DNA of 64,000 nt from Bacteroidaceae bacterium (lineage in GTDB: Bacteria > Bacteroidota > Bacteroidia > Bacteroidales > Bacteroidaceae): contig JAFWAX010000059.1 in the NCBI GenBank assembly GCA_017507385.1, positions 1 through 64,000 on the forward strand, in the 5' to 3' direction. The notes under the pieces were generated by a model that saw only the letters and a list, made by a program, of their open reading frames with translations, did no database searches and was not told the origin of the DNA. Position 1 is the stretch's first letter. Each line of letters opens with the position of its first letter. A program made the translations under genes and the position numbers. Positions 62,187 to 64,000 of this stretch are shown one piece after another.

Positions 62187-62966
62187 ATGATCAAAGCCAT
62201 CTTCTTCGACATCGACGGAACACTCGTCTCGTTCAACACCCACCGCATACCCCAATCAACCATTGATGCGGTGCATGCAGTGCGGCAGCAGGGCATCAAG
62301 GTATTCATCGCTACCGGACGACCCATGCCCTTCATCAACAATATTGCAGGGCTCGAACACGACGGAATCATGTCCGCCAATGGAGCCAGCATCGTGCTGA
62401 GCGACGGCACCGTGATTACGCACAATCCCGTCAACAAGGAAGACATACAGCGCATCATAGACTACCAGAACGAGCACCCCATTGCCATTGCCTACGCAAC
62501 TGACGAGAGTGCTTTCGTCACCCACTACAACGAGAAATTCCAAGAAGTTTTCGACCTTCTCGACCTCCCCAACCCCAAAGAGCTCCCAGCCGAAGAAGCG
62601 TTAAGCATGGACATCATGCAGGTCATCGCCTTCTTCACAGAGCAAGACGAGCCATTCATCATGAACCATGTGCTGACAGGATGCAGTGCCCAGCGCTGGC
62701 ATCCATTCTTTGCCGACTGCGTTGTCAGCGGCACCAACAAAGCCACAGGCATTGACGACATCTGCCGACATTTCGGTTTCGACATATCCGAGACCATGGC
62801 ATTTGGCGACGGAGGAAACGACAAGCCCATGCTCTCCCATGCCGGATGGGGCATCGCAATGGGCAATGCCTCCGACGACGTGAAAGCCTGCGCACGTTAC
62901 ACCACCGACCATGTTGACAATGATGGTGTTGCAAAAATCCTCATGCGAATTGCCGATTTCAAATAG
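62187..62966 (+). CDS. Cof-type HAD-IIB phosphatase
   Basis: A 259-residue HAD phosphatase. Motif I is KAIFFDIDGTLVSFNTH with the nucleophile Asp, motif II is in IATGRPMPFI, the lysine is in GTNKATGID, and motif IV is MAFGDGGNDKPMLSHAG (~208). The C2b cap (~85-180) marks the Cof/IIB branch, which dephosphorylates sugar phosphates, flavin mononucleotide or pyridoxal phosphate. Last gene of the prfB run. Substrate unknown. Confidence 0.93.
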   Translation: MIKAIFFDIDGTLVSFNTHRIPQSTIDAVHAVRQQGIKVFIATGRPMPFINNIAGLEHDGIMSANGASIVLSDGTVITHNPVNKEDIQRIIDYQNEHPIAIAYATDESAFVTHYNEKFQEVFDLLDLPNPKELPAEEALSMDIMQVIAFFTEQDEPFIMNHVLTGCSAQRWHPFFADCVVSGTNKATGIDDICRHFGFDISETMAFGDGGNDKPMLSHAGWGIAMGNASDDVKACARYTTDHVDNDGVAKILMRIADFK

Positions 62967-63143
62967 AGCTGCAATCCCTGCACACCCTAAGCCCACCAAG
63001 ACATCCACCGTCACTGGAACCTGCTGTGTCTCAAGCAGCAAACCTCCCAAACTCCTCCCGTTTTCCGCCACACTTTCACGATTGGCATCCCCCTCAGAAG
63101 TTCAAAAGAAATTTTTTCTTGAAAAAAATCGCTTTTTTTTGTT

Positions 63144-63151
63144 TAATTTTG
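63144..63151 (+). promoter_or_regulatory. Predicted -7 box for the ECF sigma gene
   Basis: TAATTTTG, 25 bp before the ATG, in an AT-rich stretch starting near 63110. The preceding 140 bp after the HAD gene show nothing else. Confidence 0.6.
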
Positions 63152-63176
63152 CACCGTTCATTCGTTATATAGGTGT

Positions 63177-63674
63177 ATGACACAAAAAGAATTTGAACAG
63201 AAAGTCCTTCAGATGAGGGAAAAAGCCTTGGCTGTCGCCATCAGTTTCGGCTTTTCGCCCGACGAAGCAGAGGATGTGGCGCAAGACGTGCTGTTGAAGC
63301 TCTGGGGCATACACGATAGCATCAGCGCTGACACTTCTGCCGAAGCGCTTGCAGGAGTGGCCGCACGGCACTGCTGCATAGACAAGCGCCGAACACATCA
63401 CCCCCAAGAGGACATAGAGCAGCATCTGGTCATTGGCTATGCTTGCAGCCCCCATGAACAGATGGAATACGACGAACTGTCACGATGGCTCTTGCGGCAG
63501 ATAGAGCAGTTGCCCAGCACCAACGGTATCATCCTGAAGATGCGGCAACTGGAACATCGGGAGCTCGACGAGATAGCCGCCCTGCTCGGCATCGCCAAAT
63601 CATCAGTCTCCACACTGCTATCGAGAGCGAGACATCAGCTTTTAGAACAATTAAAAAAGAGGAATCAACAATGA
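63177..63674 (+). CDS. ECF-type RNA polymerase sigma factor
   Basis: A 165-residue sigma-70 family protein with only regions 2 and 4. Region 2 is SFGFSPDEAEDVAQDVLLKL and the following helix (residues ~20-60). Region 4 is RQLEHRELDEIAALLGIAKS with SVSTLLSRARHQLL (~115-160), the helix-turn-helix for the -35 element. Its stop overlaps the start of the next gene (ATGA), the usual sigma/anti-sigma pairing. In Bacteroidota such pairs often control polysaccharide-utilisation or surface genes; the target is unknown. Confidence 0.92.
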   Translation: MTQKEFEQKVLQMREKALAVAISFGFSPDEAEDVAQDVLLKLWGIHDSISADTSAEALAGVAARHCCIDKRRTHHPQEDIEQHLVIGYACSPHEQMEYDELSRWLLRQIEQLPSTNGIILKMRQLEHRELDEIAALLGIAKSSVSTLLSRARHQLLEQLKKRNQQ

Positions 63675-64000
63675 AAAGACATACAGACATGACGACACAG
63701 AAAGTGAAACAGCTGCTCCAGCGTTTCATGGACGGCACAACCACGCTGGAAGAAGAAGCACTGCTTGCCGAATACTTCCGTACCCATGAAGCAGCTGGCG
63801 AATGGGCGGAATACAAGGAAATGTTTGCCCTGTTCGACAACGGGAAGGTGAAGCCATCCATCAAGCAAGAAAAACGCAGCAGATGGTGGAAGTATGCCGG
63901 CATCGCAGCCGCCATTAGCTTGCTGATTTCGCTGGGCTTCTTTCTGCCCTGCTCCAACCAGCCCGAACAGCCCAAGCTCATCGCTAAGGCCGATACAGCG
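63671..64000 (+). CDS. Probable anti-sigma factor, 5' part
   Basis: Cut by the right edge after 110 codons. The cytoplasmic part (TTQKVKQLLQRFMDGTTTLE, EEALLAEYF) resembles the N-terminal sigma-binding helices of Bacteroidota anti-sigma proteins. It is followed by a single membrane helix (YAGIAAAISLLISLGFFLP, ~75-93) and a periplasmic start. A FecR domain cannot be confirmed in the visible part. Overlaps the sigma gene by 4 bp. Confidence 0.75.
   Translation, partial: MKRHTDMTTQKVKQLLQRFMDGTTTLEEEALLAEYFRTHEAAGEWAEYKEMFALFDNGKVKPSIKQEKRSRWWKYAGIAAAISLLISLGFFLPCSNQPEQPKLIAKADTA

Overview
The window comes from a Bacteroidota chromosome, most likely a Prevotella/Segatella-type Bacteroidales. 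The evidence is the TAnnTTTG -7 promoter boxes before many genes, BspA-like leucine-rich repeat proteins, secreted proteins ending in a short beta-rich tail with a terminal Lys (type IX secretion-like sorting domain), DUF4837 and DUF3316 proteins, an LptF/G permease next to RibBA, and pectin- and glycan-degrading enzymes. No rRNA, CRISPR array, transposase or integrase was seen.

Region 1 (1-15.3 kb, minus strand) is an exopolysaccharide/capsule locus. An outer-membrane export lipoprotein (Wza-like) and a Wzc-type tyrosine autokinase lead the operon. They are followed by glycosyltransferases (GT4, GT2, and a frameshifted GT8 at the edge), a pyruvyltransferase-family protein, a Wzx-type flippase and a fused acetyltransferase-methyltransferase. 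The part below about 8.6 kb is clearly more AT-rich and looks acquired. A truncated second copy of the 3' end of the GT4 gene (8662-8911) marks the junction.

Region 2 (15.7-22.8 kb, minus) holds a CE12-like rhamnogalacturonan acetylesterase overlapping a GH2 glycosidase, a 2[4Fe-4S] ferredoxin, and a GH105 unsaturated rhamnogalacturonyl hydrolase with a DUF4837 lipoprotein. This looks like a small pectin-processing set without SusC/SusD genes.

Region 3 (23-33.5 kb) is housekeeping: folP-cdaA-murF on plus; tRNA-Leu, an S41 peptidase, a DUF3316 protein, parC, ackA and pta on minus.

Region 4 (34-45 kb) has a BspA-like protein with near-identical 69-bp repeats, a 1.2-kb gene-poor stretch, a GH98 enzyme, pdxST, a regulator fusing a degenerate ThiD-like kinase domain to an AraC DNA-binding domain, tRNA-Met and fabI. 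The last 102 bp of fabI recur 1.15 kb downstream, bracketing a PIN toxin-antitoxin pair and an ATPase remnant. The probable original fabI terminator lies beyond the second copy.

Region 5 (45-54.2 kb, minus) is a surface-protein operon: a beta-sandwich (possibly cohesin-like) protein, a BspA LRR protein, an InlB-repeat/dockerin-like protein and an unannotated 59-residue protein. Upstream is a 1263-residue secreted protein that looks like an unclassified carbohydrate-active enzyme.

Region 6 (54.4-64 kb) has LptF/G permease-ribBA-aminotransferase on minus, then prfB-CYTH-VanZ-sodium symporter-HAD on plus, and an ECF sigma factor with the start of its presumed anti-sigma partner at the right edge.

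The points most worth following are the fabI 3'-end duplication and its parallel at the GT4 gene, the ThiD-AraC fusion beside pdxST, the paired long inverted repeats (15.6 and 39.8 kb), and the surface operon with its small terminal gene.
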